Shown one piece after another: positions 7,863-16,087 of a stretch of DNA of 30,427 nt (position 1 is the first letter of the stretch; every line of letters starts with the position of its first letter). Position numbers and translations under genes: made by a program. The DNA lies in the NCBI GenBank assembly GCA_029259995.1, contig JAJDEC010000166.1, positions 1 to 30,427 of the forward strand. Reading direction: 5' to 3'. The notes beneath the pieces are model-generated. The model was not told where the DNA came from, searched no databases, and saw nothing but the letters and a program-made list of their open reading frames with translations. This DNA is from Phycisphaerae bacterium. GTDB lineage: Bacteria > Planctomycetota > Phycisphaerae > UBA1845 > UTPLA1.

Positions 7863-7970
7863 ATGGAGATTCTCTTGTTCTTAGCCGGTGCGCTGTGGGC
7901 GTTTGCGCCTGCGCTGATCGAGTTCCTGCTCGTTGCCATTGGTGTGACAAACGGCATCATTCCGACGTAG
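7863..7970 (+). CDS. Possible 35-residue single-pass membrane protein
   Basis: ATG 7863 is preceded by AAGGAG with a 7-nt spacing, one of the best RBS matches in the window, and the frame runs to TAG 7968-7970. The product is almost entirely hydrophobic, beginning MEILLFLAGALWAF and ending VTNGIIPT. It would be a short transmembrane peptide with almost no charge. I recognise no family. It lies 133 nt after mntR, in the same direction, and before the peroxiredoxin. No MntR-like palindrome is visible upstream. Small proteins tied to Mn regulation exist in enterobacteria (MntS), but no sequence similarity to them is claimed. Confidence 0.5.
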   Translation: MEILLFLAGALWAFAPALIEFLLVAIGVTNGIIPT

Positions 7971-8030
7971 GCTCGGTCCTGCCGTCTGATTCGATCGACT
8001 GATTACCCGGTGCAGTGGCGATTCGCGACG

Positions 8031-8051
8031 CCGGCGGCGCCGGGCTTCTTT
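8031..8051 (+). terminator. Weak possible terminator after mntR / small ORF
   Basis: CCGGC-GGC-GCCGG (8031-8043) can fold as a short GC stem followed by GCTTCTTT. The stem is only 5 bp with a 3-nt loop, so the call is weak. Confidence 0.3.
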
Positions 8052-8092
8052 GCGCGCTGGCGAATTCTCATTCCGCGGATTATGCTATGCGC

Positions 8093-8124
8093 GAATCGCC
8101 GCGAGTCGATTCGCGGCGCGATTC
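8093..8124. repeat. Inverted repeat upstream of the peroxiredoxin gene
   Basis: GAATCGCCGCGA (8093-8104) pairs with TCGCGGCGCGATTC (8111-8124), leaving a 2-nt bulge and a 6-nt loop. It lies about 100 nt upstream of the peroxiredoxin start and could be a leader hairpin or a regulator site. Nothing further identifies it. Confidence 0.4.
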
Positions 8125-8221
8125 CATGTTCAGCAATTAGGTAATTCCCATTGTGGGAGTGCGTCTGCGCCGGGATTGGCGCTTGACGACGAGGTTTCTG
8201 ATGAGTGAGGAGACACACACG

Positions 8222-8809
8222 ATGACGCAACTGGTGACAAAAGAAGCTCCTGATTTCGCGGCGCAGGCGGTGATGCCGGACAATTCGTTTGCAGAGTTCA
8301 AGCTCTCCGCAAATCGCGGCAAGTACACTGTCCTGTTTTTCTATCCGCTGGACTTCACGTTCGTTTGTCCTTCGGAAATCATCGCCTTCGACAAGGCGCT
8401 TCCGCAGTTCAAGGAGCGGAATTGCGAAGTCGTCGCCTGTTCGATCGATTCGCATTTCTCGCATCTCGCGTGGAAGAACACGCCGCGGGAGCACGGCGGA
8501 ATCGGCAATGTGCAGTTCCCGATCGTGGCCGACATCAAGAAGTCGATTGCGCGCGACTACGGCGTTCTCTTCAATGACTCGATCGCGCTGCGCGGCTTGT
8601 TCCTGATCGACACGAAGGGCGTGATTCGCCATTCCGTCGTCAATGATCTGCCGCTCGGCCGAAGTGTTGAAGAAGTCCTTCGCATGGTCGATGCGCTGCA
8701 ATTCTTCGAGAAGCACGGCGAAGTGTGCCCGGCCGACTGGAAGCCCGGCAAGAAGGCCATGAAGCCGTCCGCCGAGGGCGTACGCGAGTACCTCAAGGCG
8801 CACGCGTAA
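8222..8809 (+). CDS. Typical 2-Cys peroxiredoxin (AhpC/Prx1 type)
   Basis: This 195-residue cytoplasmic thiol peroxidase reduces H2O2, organic peroxides and possibly peroxynitrite. The peroxidatic Cys is C49 in DFTFVCPSEI and the resolving Cys is C169 in GEVCPADW, the arrangement of typical 2-Cys enzymes. The downstream Arg of the active site (LRGLFLID) is present. ATG 8222 is chosen because GAGGAG lies 9 nt upstream and the product then begins MTQLVTKEAPDF, as usual for the family. Earlier in-frame starts at 8201 and 8153 would add unusual residues. A strong terminator follows immediately, so the gene is probably monocistronic. The nearby Mn-uptake genes fit an oxidative-stress context (inference). 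Confidence 0.95.
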   Translation: MTQLVTKEAPDFAAQAVMPDNSFAEFKLSANRGKYTVLFFYPLDFTFVCPSEIIAFDKALPQFKERNCEVVACSIDSHFSHLAWKNTPREHGGIGNVQFPIVADIKKSIARDYGVLFNDSIALRGLFLIDTKGVIRHSVVNDLPLGRSVEEVLRMVDALQFFEKHGEVCPADWKPGKKAMKPSAEGVREYLKAHA

Positions 8810-8836
8810 CCCTTGACTGAATCTCCATGTATGAAT

Positions 8837-8877
8837 ACCGCTCGATCGGTTGATGACCGATCGGGCGGTTTTTTTTT
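8837..8877 (+). terminator. Intrinsic terminator of the peroxiredoxin gene
   Basis: ACCGCTCGATCGGT (8837-8850) pairs with ACCGATCGGGCGGT (8856-8869) over 14 positions with one G-T pair and a 5-nt loop. Nine consecutive T follow. This is a textbook rho-independent terminator, 28 nt after the stop codon. Confidence 0.95.
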
Positions 8878-9111
8878 GTTCTTCACGCATTTCCGGGGGG
8901 CGCAGATCCATTTGAGTGTCTACGCGCGGCGGCGGGCGGGCATTGAATTGAGCAGCGCATCCCGGCAGAGCCTCGTTGTCTCAGCGTAACGTTCGGGGAT
9001 TGCTCGATCGGCTGGCGGGACATCGCCGTGAGGACACGGCGGCTCCGAATCGAGCTACGCAATCCACGAATTCCCGCCAATGCGCGAGAAACCTCATTTT
9101 GTATTCGCGAA

Positions 9112-10260
9112 TCACGGGGCGATCAGCCCAATAAACAACGGAATATCCAGGGCATCGACACGGCCGTCGGAATTCATGTCGATGGGGCAGAGTGTGGTTT
9201 CGCCCTGCATGAGGGCCGCCGCAAATGCGGGGACGTCGTCGATGTTCACGATGCCGTCGCCGCTGGCATCACCCAAGGGGCAATCGGACTGGGCTCGAGA
9301 AATGGCAATACCACGGATGTTGGGCAGATTCGCGGCGACGAGAAGCGATTCGGCTGCGTCGAGGGCATCTCCGTCGTGGTTCGCATCACGGAGCCGAACG
9401 ATCGAACCGGCGTTGCCGGCGACGTTGACGAACAGGTCGCCCGACGCCGGATCGCCGGCGATGTGCGTCGGCAGGACAAGGCCTTCGGCGTAAAGACGAA
9501 TTTCGTTGAAATCGAGGACATCGTTGTCCGCATTGGCATCGAAAAGGATCGAGACATCGCCGGTCGACGGATACGACGTCCAACTCCGGATACTCGACAA
9601 CGCGCAAAGATCGGTGGCCGTCACGAGAACTTCGGCGTAGGAGAGGTTCTCGGCGAAGTCGAGGAAGTCCCCGTCGTGGTTTCGATCTTCGAGGATGCGA
9701 ACTGGGGCGAGCCCATCGTCATTCAGGACGAGTATGCGATCGTCGGGACGCACTGCGATCGCCGTCGGCGCGACGAGGTTAGTTGCGACAACAACGGTTT
9801 CGGCAACGTCGAGGGCGTCGCCGTCATGGTTTGTGTCGGCGATGCGAAACAGGAGTCCGTTTATCGAGTCGGACACGTACAGGATGTCGCCCCAAGTCAC
9901 AGCGATGGAGTTCAACGCAGGTGTCGCCGCCGGAAGCGGCGCCTGGACCACCGCGTATTCCAACTGTTCGGCGAAATCCATCGCATCGCCGTCGCCGTTT
10001 CGATCCTGAAGGAGCATGACTCGCGGAATGGCGGTTTCGATGACCCATACACGATCCGGCGTTGCCGCGATGCGGGTCCCAGTCGTCGCGAAGTTTTCGG
10101 CGAACAGGCGCGACTCGAATTCGTCGAGAAAGTCGCCGTCGCCATTGTGATCATCGAGTCGGGAAATCTGGTTGGCATGAGAGACGAAAAGGGTTGGTGC
10201 CTCGGCAAACGACACGCGGGGTAACAACGTCAGTAACGTGATGACGAAAGATCGGTACAC
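9112..10260 (-). CDS. Secreted calcium-loop repeat protein with dockerin-like C-terminus
   Basis: This 382-residue protein starts at GTG 10260 with AAAGGAGG 7 nt upstream. An N-terminal signal peptide ends near AEA (residues 19-21). Six repeats of about 50 residues each hold a loop of the form D-x-N-x-D-G-D-x-x-D-x-x-E, starting at residues 37, 86, 142, 192, 241 (degenerate) and 292. Between the loops are beta-strand-like stretches such as RILVLNDDG and DLFVNVAGNAGS. Six units suggest a six-bladed beta-propeller with calcium sites (inference). Residues 330-350 (GDASGDGIVNIDD) and 360-380 (DMNSDGRVDALDI) form a dockerin type I-like pair of calcium segments, common in planctomycete secreted proteins. 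No catalytic motif is seen. Its role is probably extracellular or at the cell surface. Confidence 0.85.
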   Translation of the reverse strand: MYRSFVITLLTLLPRVSFAEAPTLFVSHANQISRLDDHNGDGDFLDEFESRLFAENFATTGTRIAATPDRVWVIETAIPRVMLLQDRNGDGDAMDFAEQLEYAVVQAPLPAATPALNSIAVTWGDILYVSDSINGLLFRIADTNHDGDALDVAETVVVATNLVAPTAIAVRPDDRILVLNDDGLAPVRILEDRNHDGDFLDFAENLSYAEVLVTATDLCALSSIRSWTSYPSTGDVSILFDANADNDVLDFNEIRLYAEGLVLPTHIAGDPASGDLFVNVAGNAGSIVRLRDANHDGDALDAAESLLVAANLPNIRGIAISRAQSDCPLGDASGDGIVNIDDVPAFAAALMQGETTLCPIDMNSDGRVDALDIPLFIGLIAP

Positions 10261-10349
10261 GACGCGGCCTCCTTTGTTGATATCCGAATGAACGACTCGC
10301 GAAAGAGTACGTGCTTCGCGCCGTCAATTGGACCCTAATGTTCGGATCG

Positions 10350-10369
10350 AGTGTCAGAAAGGTGACACT
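10350..10369. repeat. Perfect inverted repeat in the leader of the secreted repeat protein
   Basis: AGTGTCA (10350-10356), a 6-nt loop, then TGACACT (10363-10369). On the plus strand it is followed by TTT. It lies about 90 nt upstream of the GTG start at 10260, so an operator or leader hairpin is possible. Confidence 0.5.
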
Positions 10370-10389
10370 TTTGGAATCCGTCGCCCGTT

Positions 10390-10415
10390 CAGACCGACAG
10401 ACTGTTGGCGGTCTG
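10390..10415. repeat. Perfect inverted repeat between truB and the secreted protein gene
   Basis: CAGACCG (10390-10396) and CGGTCTG (10409-10415) are separated by 12 nt. It is the middle one of three hairpins in this 256-bp gap. Confidence 0.45.
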
Positions 10416-10498
10416 GTTATTCACGTGAGGCGCGTGAAGCCACGGAGGGCGCGAGAATTGTGCGACGTTGGGCGGGGGCATTTCACGAAGCGGTTCTG

Positions 10499-10517
10499 TC
10501 GGGTCGATGACCCGACC
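10499..10517. repeat. Tight palindromic hairpin at the truB stop
   Basis: GTCGGGTC-GAT-GACCCGAC forms a perfect 8-bp stem with a 3-nt loop, overlapping the last base of truB. No T-run follows on the minus strand. It may be an unusual terminator or a dispersed palindrome. Confidence 0.55.
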
Positions 10518-11263
10518 TACGTTGGTAACATTTCGATGGCTGTTTCGAGTGGGATCAGCTTGGCCTGTTTTTCTTCGTCCGTCGCCTCTTCCAGTCGGAG
10601 GGCGTCTTCGATATGGAAGGGACCAACGGCGTTGCGGCGGAGGGTTTCGCAGCAGCCGCCGCAGTCGAGGGCGGCGCCGAGGTCGCGGGCGATCGCACGG
10701 ATATATGTGCCTCGGCTGCATGCAATGCGAAGTTGGACTGTGGGCCATTCGAATTCGAGCAGTTCAAGCTCGCGGATGCAGACGCGCTTGGCGGGGCGGT
10801 CATCCGTTGCGCCTTTGCGTGCAAGGCGATAGGACGAGACGCCGTCGATCTTGACGGCGCTGAATGCGGGGGGGGATTGCTCAATCTCTCCGCGGAATGC
10901 CTCCAGAGCCGTCTCGATCGCTTCCCGCGTAACGGGGGAGGCGTCGGGAACGGGTTCAAACGGGCGTTCGGTATCGAATGTCTCGTTGGTGACCCCCAGG
11001 CGGATCGTCGTCGTGTAGGTCTTGGGCAGTGTCATCAGGCGCTCGACAAGTTTGGTGGCGCGGCCGATGCAGGCGATGACGACACCGTCGGCGAAGGGAT
11101 CGAGGGTGCCGGCGTGGCCCACTTTCCACTCGTCATAGACTTCGCGAAGTTTGTAGACGTACTTCGCGGAACTCTCCCAGACGGGTTTATAGAGATTGAC
11201 GATGCCCGAGGTTTTCGGCTCGGCGCCTTTTCGTCGATTGGGATGTCGGAACTGGCTCGCCAT
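10517..11263 (-). CDS. truB: tRNA pseudouridine(55) synthase
   Basis: This 248-residue enzyme converts U55 of the tRNA T-loop to pseudouridine. The catalytic motif GHAGTLDPFADG carries the nucleophile D55. Also visible are the family blocks PPAFSAVKIDGVSSYRLAR and CSRGTYIRAIARDLG. The protein ends soon after the catalytic domain, so it lacks a recognisable C-terminal PUA domain and is of the short type. ATG 11263 opens the frame; only a weak RBS is seen. In many bacteria truB sits beside rbfA or infB, but here it stands alone between two secreted-protein genes on the same strand. Confidence 0.95.
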   Translation of the reverse strand: MASQFRHPNRRKGAEPKTSGIVNLYKPVWESSAKYVYKLREVYDEWKVGHAGTLDPFADGVVIACIGRATKLVERLMTLPKTYTTTIRLGVTNETFDTERPFEPVPDASPVTREAIETALEAFRGEIEQSPPAFSAVKIDGVSSYRLARKGATDDRPAKRVCIRELELLEFEWPTVQLRIACSRGTYIRAIARDLGAALDCGGCCETLRRNAVGPFHIEDALRLEEATDEEKQAKLIPLETAIEMLPT

Positions 11264-11385
11264 GGCAGATCATCAAAAAGGGGACATTGTAGCGGGACTT
11301 GATCGCCTGGTGTTTGTTCCTGGTAAGTGGGAACGAGGGAGAATTCTGCGGCTGGCCGGCCGTGCAGTTGCTTGATGGAACGAAG

Positions 11386-11420
11386 AAGGCCCGACGATTC
11401 ATGAGAAATCGTCGGGCCTT
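11386..11420 (-). terminator. Terminator hairpin of the secreted Lys-rich protein gene
   Basis: AAGGCCCGACGATT (11386-11399), a 7-nt loop, and AATCGTCGGGCCTT (11407-11420) form a perfect 14-bp stem about 40 nt after the stop of the 11461-12804 gene. On the minus strand CTTCGTT follows, so the U-tract is imperfect but the stem is strong. Confidence 0.8.
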
Positions 11421-11460
11421 CGGTATCTCTATCGGGTCGAGTCGGCGGTGGACTCGGTAA

Positions 11461-12804
11461 TCAGGCGCTGGCTCGATCATCGGGCTCGGTGGGTTTCTTC
11501 GGTTCGTCCTGCTTTTCTTCCGCCGGCATCTTGTCGGTCTTTGGGGTATCGGGGGACTTGGTCTCTTCAGGCTTTTCCGCCTTGGGCGCTTCAGGCTTCT
11601 TGTCGTTGTCCGACTTCTTCACGTCCGACGATTCCGGTGTCTTTGCGGGTGTGCTCTTTTCGTCAGGCTTGGCATCGTCGCCGGCTTTGTCGGTAGGGGG
11701 TGCGGGCTTGGATGTCTTGCGCTGCGCTGCGTCTCTCGCCTTCTTGGCGCGTTCGCCGGACAGCGCGGCGTGGAGCTGCTCGAGGGTCTTTTTCTCTTCG
11801 GCATCCACTTTGGCCGTCTGTGCGGCTGTCGGCAGTCTCTGGAGTCGCTCATCCAATTCGATGAAGAGGTCGTAAATTGGGCGTTCCAGCTGTGCCTGGC
11901 GATTCTTGAGTTTCTCGCGTTCCGAATAGTCGGACTTCCCAAGGGTCTTGAGGCGTTTCTCGATTTTCTGGAAGTCAGCGGCGCGCAGCTGCCGATAGCG
12001 CACGGCCTTGTCGTATTGCTCTTTCAGGATTTTTTCACGAGCGGAATTCTGCGACGCCTTGTCCAGATCGTATGCCGTGACGAACAGATTCACGTAACTG
12101 CGCCAGTTGTCTTCAATATTCTGCTGCGTCACGGACTTCGGATCCGGCGTGACGCCTTTGCCGTTCTTTACGTCGGACCCGTTCACGTTATTCCGAACGG
12201 TCGGGTCGTTGATCTTGGGAATCGGCGGACCACCGCCTTCGCTCCATTGCGTGAGCGTGGTTGTGGCGCCGTCAAAGCCGCGGCGCATGAGGTTCATGTC
12301 ACCGTCGTGAATTTTCTTCTGCTCTTCCGTCAGGATTCCGCCCCATTCCTCGTTGCCTTCGAGGATGGCCTGGGAGGCCTGCGCGTAGAGGGGGAGGGCT
12401 CGCTGGGCCCAGATCTGACGTGACACGGGATCGGCCTTGGCTCTGCCCGTCTGCATGTCCATCGACTCCTGCAGCAGTTCGCGGACTTCGCTCTCGTGCT
12501 CGTCGAGGAATTCGCGAACGCGTCGCTTCAAGAGGAGCTTCGTGTACAGCTCCTGCTGAGGATTGAGGCTGTAGCGCTTTGAGATCTGCTGGACGGCCTG
12601 ATCCATCATGGTATCGACGTCCCATACCATCGGATTGCGCGGATGCGTCAGCGCCGTCGGTTTCTCCTCGCCGGGCGCGTTGTCATTTGCGTTCGTCTGG
12701 GCTTTGGCCTGAGACGTCAGCGAGAGGGCGATTGTGAGGCACAATGCGCCGAATGCACGGAATGCGTGGTCGAAATGTAATCGATGAATATTCTGAGTCG
12801 TCAT
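11461..12804 (-). CDS. Secreted protein of unknown function with Lys/Glu/Pro-rich tail
   Basis: This protein has 447 residues from ATG 12804, which has AGGA about 8 nt upstream. A longer reading to 13083 lacks such support and would bury the signal peptide. The N-terminus has a hydrophobic stretch (AFGALCLTIALSLTSQ) and an AKA-QT cleavage-like site. The body is mostly predicted helix with many charged residues and may form coiled coils (for example KILKEQYDKAVRYRQLRAAD and QKIEKRLKTLG). The last 110 or so residues are low complexity, rich in Lys, Glu, Pro, Asp and Thr, probably disordered. I do not recognise a family. A periplasmic or envelope role is inferred only from the signal peptide. 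A strong hairpin terminator follows. Confidence 0.8.
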   Translation of the reverse strand: MTTQNIHRLHFDHAFRAFGALCLTIALSLTSQAKAQTNANDNAPGEEKPTALTHPRNPMVWDVDTMMDQAVQQISKRYSLNPQQELYTKLLLKRRVREFLDEHESEVRELLQESMDMQTGRAKADPVSRQIWAQRALPLYAQASQAILEGNEEWGGILTEEQKKIHDGDMNLMRRGFDGATTTLTQWSEGGGPPIPKINDPTVRNNVNGSDVKNGKGVTPDPKSVTQQNIEDNWRSYVNLFVTAYDLDKASQNSAREKILKEQYDKAVRYRQLRAADFQKIEKRLKTLGKSDYSEREKLKNRQAQLERPIYDLFIELDERLQRLPTAAQTAKVDAEEKKTLEQLHAALSGERAKKARDAAQRKTSKPAPPTDKAGDDAKPDEKSTPAKTPESSDVKKSDNDKKPEAPKAEKPEETKSPDTPKTDKMPAEEKQDEPKKPTEPDDRASA

Positions 12805-13549
12805 AGCTACATCCTGTCTATCGCTGCGGAGGGACCGATCATGCGAGTCGCCGGTGTCCGCATTCCACAACTCATCATACGGCTCATCGTCCCGGCGGTT
12901 GCGGGTCACGGTTCGCCGTTGGTGCCGTTCGCTGCGGCAACAGCCGTAGAGGCTCCGATTCTGGCGCGATCCCATCGCTTCGACGGCGTCAGGCGGCATT
13001 CGATTGCCGGTCAGAACCCAACGGAAGGACGAAGACAAAGTCGTCGCGCAGCCCGAAAGAGGTATCGGGCACTTCGCCCTCATTCTATTCTCCCAGCGTC
13101 CGATACTTCGTCAACCATGCCGGATCATGTGCAATGATCGCCTCAGATCGGCGGGGCCGGCAGAAAAAAGGGGCAAAAAAGGACGGATTTTCCGCTGTGG
13201 CGGCTCGCGGATCGGGGGAGTCGGCATGTCGCGGGTCAGCAGGTGATTCGCCGGCCGCGGCGACGCGATTGGGAACCCTGTTTCGTCCGCGGACGGGATG
13301 TTCAGCAACGGCAGATCGGGCCGATGGTAGACATAGCGAAACGACTGTGAAGCGTCCGCGCGCGATTCGGGGATGTGAGCGTTTTGACAGGCTGTCGTTT
13401 TGCCAAGTATCGAGACATCGCGGTCCATCTCGACATGGTCGGATCTGGGCGGGCGAATTGCCTTTGGATGCGTCGAGTCGCTCAGTCCCCTAATATTACA
13501 GAAGGGTTCGATCCCAGGGCGTTTTCGTCGGCCATTGGGCGTAAGGATA
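12805..13549. other. 745-bp divergent intergenic region
   Basis: No convincing gene is seen on either strand; open frames here lack RBS sites and have biased, low-complexity products. The region separates the leftward 11461-12804 gene from the rightward HEAT gene and should hold both promoters. TAATAT at 13491-13496 is a possible -10 for the HEAT gene but has no good -35. Poly-A-rich stretches occur at about 13164-13182. Confidence 0.5.
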
Positions 13550-16003
13550 ATGATGTCATTGCTGTTGATACTTTGGTGCATGAGCGTGGCCGAGCCCGAG
13601 GCGTCTGCGCCCGAGGGATTGTCGCTGGAATCCGCGATGTCGCAGCCGTCTGATGAGGCTGAGAGCAAAGTGACGGACGAGGCTGGGCAGATCGAGGACG
13701 CCGCTCGCCTGATCGTTGGTGATCACACCAATCAAGCGCGTCGTATCGGCGTACGAACGTTGCTTCGAATCGGAAGCGCCGCGGCGCTGGATCGATTGAC
13801 GTCGATTCTGACGCAACCGAACGAGGGCAACGGGGCGGCGCATTCCGCCATCTACGGCGTGATTGCCGAATCGGAATCGCCGCCTTCGGAGCTGCTGTCG
13901 CCTTTGATCGGGATGATCGGGGAGCAACGAGGCAGTGCGCTGGACGGGATTCAGGCGGCATTGGCGGCCTATCCCCAGGCCGATGCCCAGCGGTCCCTGT
14001 GCGATATTGCTCGCGATACGGCGGCGAATTTGAAACGGCGCGCTGCGGCCATTGAGATGATCGGCCGACTGGGGGAAGACTATTCGGCGGCGGGCGTGCT
14101 GGCCGGTTTGACGTCGGATTCGGATGCCGGAATCTGCGGGACGGCGCTTCGCGCGTTCTCGAGGATGACGGGCGTCGAATTCGACAATGAGACTGCGGCG
14201 GCGGACTGGTGGCGCGAGCACGCGGGGCTGGGCGAATTGAAGTGGCTTGCGCGTTCGAATCAGCGTCGTCGAGAAGAATTGCGGGCTTTGCATGCCGAAC
14301 GCGATTCGCTCGCTGCGAGACTGGTCGAGGCGTATCGGGGCACATTTCTCTCGCTGTCCGACAAGGATCAGGGAGATCGTCTGGTTGCGTTGTTGAAGGA
14401 CAACGTGGCCGATGTCCGCAGGCTGGGGCTCGATCTTATCGCGGCGATGATCATCGATCAGAAGGAAGTTTCCAAGGCAGTTCGAGAGGCGATCATGCCG
14501 GTGCTTTCGGATTCGGACATGAATCTGCGCCGCCAGGCTGCCGTGATCGCGGGCAATCTTCGGATCGCGGGAGCAGCGGATGTGATGATCGCATCGCTCG
14601 AATCGGAGTCGCATCCGCGGGTCCGCGCCGCGCTGGCGGGGGCATTGGGACGACTGGACGACACGCGTGCGATTCAGCCATTGATCCAGTGCCTGGCGTC
14701 CAGCGATCGGGAACTTGTCGGCGAAGCGACGCTGGCATTGGGGTCGCTTGCGCGTCGAGGACATCCGGAGGGGGACAAGGCCTCGCTCGTGACCAAGTCG
14801 CTGGAGTCGCGATTCGTTCAGTTGGCCGTGGACGATGACGAACTGCGCGAGAAATTTCTTCGGGCAATGTCGCGAATCGGCGCCGAGTCGTTTCGGGCGA
14901 TTCTCGAGCGCGAGAGCATCGACGGCCGATCGACGGCGATTCGAACGACCGCGATTGCGGGATTGTCCACGTATGACAGTGAGGGCACGGCCGAGTTTCT
15001 GGTCGGATTGTTGTCGAACGATGCGCCGCTTGTTCGCGGCGCCGCGATTCAGACATTGGGGCGAATCGGCCGCACGCGAAGTCATTTCAACGTGTTGTTT
15101 GATCGATCAAAGACGGATCGAGAGTCGGAAGCGGTGGTTCGCGACAAGGCGTGGGACGCGGCATTGTCGATCTTCGGTCGTCTTTCCGGCGTCGTTCGCC
15201 TTCGGATTCTGACAGATCTGAATTCGACGGATGATCTCATTGTACAGCGACGTCGGTCGATTCTGGCGCGAGCATTGAAGTCGGATCGCGACGCGACGAA
15301 CGAGTTGACGGCAGGGAAGCGGCTCGAAGTAACATTGATGCTCGGCGATGCGCTGCTGCGAGCCGGTGATTATGCGGGTGCGTTGACCGAGTTTCAGGAA
15401 GTATCTCAGTTTCGATCAGAGCTTTCGAAAGAGGCCGTGCTTCGTATTGATGGGGATCTTGTGCGATGCGGCATGCGTGCGGGGCGACACGAGGACGTCG
15501 TCAAGTCCCTTTCCGGTTCGCTGGACGCAACGTCGGAAGGAGAACGGGATTCAAAGCGCGAGCTGTTGCGTCAGTGTCTTGAGAAAGAGCTTGGAGCGAG
15601 CGTGTCGGAGGCGGCGTCGGGAGATGCGATTGCGTCGCTGATGAAGCTCGTCGAACAGGCCGCGGCGGCGCTGGGCGGGGGCGAAGTCGGTACGGCATTT
15701 CAAAGTCGATGCAAGGCGGCCATCGTCGCGCGGCGCGACGCAGTCATCGATGGGCTGCTTGAACTGGAACCGAACGAAGCGGGGATTGCCGAGAAGCTCC
15801 AGTCGTTTGACAAGCCTGCGGTTGTTGCACGGATCCATGCAAAGCTGACATCGATCAAGCCGACGACGACGGGACCGGTGTTCGATCGAGAAGCGGCGCT
15901 CATCGCGCTGACTCGAAAAATTGTGCCAGATTGGCCCGGATACACGCCGGGGAATTCCGCAGAAGAACGGACGAGGGCGTTGGATCAGCTTATTGCCGGA
16001 TAG
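13550..16003 (+). CDS. Exported HEAT-repeat protein with C-terminal TPR-like region
   Basis: The product has about 817 residues from ATG 13550 or the adjacent ATG 13553, which sits 5 nt after AAGGA. A longer reading to 13400 has no RBS. A short hydrophobic N-terminus (MMSLLLILWCMSVAEPEASA) suggests export. Several HEAT-type helical repeats follow, for example LGLDLIAAMI, AAVIAGNLRIAGAADVMIA, LAGALGRLDDTRAIQPLIQ and ALGSLARRG. A WWREHAGLGELKWL block is similar to one seen in planctomycete HEAT proteins. Further on, LMLGDALLRAGDYAGALTEF resembles a TPR, and the C-terminus ends in a DWPGYTPGNS segment. Such proteins act as protein-protein scaffolds; no enzymatic motif is visible. The specific role is unknown. 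Confidence 0.85.
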   Translation: MMSLLLILWCMSVAEPEASAPEGLSLESAMSQPSDEAESKVTDEAGQIEDAARLIVGDHTNQARRIGVRTLLRIGSAAALDRLTSILTQPNEGNGAAHSAIYGVIAESESPPSELLSPLIGMIGEQRGSALDGIQAALAAYPQADAQRSLCDIARDTAANLKRRAAAIEMIGRLGEDYSAAGVLAGLTSDSDAGICGTALRAFSRMTGVEFDNETAAADWWREHAGLGELKWLARSNQRRREELRALHAERDSLAARLVEAYRGTFLSLSDKDQGDRLVALLKDNVADVRRLGLDLIAAMIIDQKEVSKAVREAIMPVLSDSDMNLRRQAAVIAGNLRIAGAADVMIASLESESHPRVRAALAGALGRLDDTRAIQPLIQCLASSDRELVGEATLALGSLARRGHPEGDKASLVTKSLESRFVQLAVDDDELREKFLRAMSRIGAESFRAILERESIDGRSTAIRTTAIAGLSTYDSEGTAEFLVGLLSNDAPLVRGAAIQTLGRIGRTRSHFNVLFDRSKTDRESEAVVRDKAWDAALSIFGRLSGVVRLRILTDLNSTDDLIVQRRRSILARALKSDRDATNELTAGKRLEVTLMLGDALLRAGDYAGALTEFQEVSQFRSELSKEAVLRIDGDLVRCGMRAGRHEDVVKSLSGSLDATSEGERDSKRELLRQCLEKELGASVSEAASGDAIASLMKLVEQAAAALGGGEVGTAFQSRCKAAIVARRDAVIDGLLELEPNEAGIAEKLQSFDKPAVVARIHAKLTSIKPTTTGPVFDREAALIALTRKIVPDWPGYTPGNSAEERTRALDQLIAG

Positions 16004-16053
16004 TCGTCGTGTGCGCATTATCTGCGTCTGCGTTTGATTCGTCGCGAATTCAT

Positions 16054-16081
16054 TTGCATTCGAGATTCCGCGTTGTATTAA
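16054..16081 (+). promoter_or_regulatory. Promoter for the putative structured RNA
   Basis: TTGCAT (16054-16059), a 16-nt spacer, then TATTAA (16076-16081). The predicted start is near 16088, directly before the structured element. It lies downstream of the HEAT gene stop and points away from any coding sequence, as expected for a noncoding RNA. Confidence 0.5.
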
Positions 16082-16087
16082 TAGTGT

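Noticed and set aside
13491..13499. TAATATTAC, identical to the geminivirus replication-origin nonanucleotide
   Set aside because: It is a short AT-rich string expected by chance. There is no flanking stem, no Rep gene and no other sign of a rolling-circle element.
13503..13519. GGGTTCGATCCC, resembling a tRNA T-arm
   Set aside because: No matching acceptor stem, anticodon arm or D-arm can be folded around it, and it lies just upstream of the HEAT gene start.
13111..13668. 185-codon minus-strand open frame in the gap before the HEAT gene
   Set aside because: Overlaps the HEAT gene start, has no RBS, and its product is Pro/Arg/Ser-rich with no domain-like pattern.
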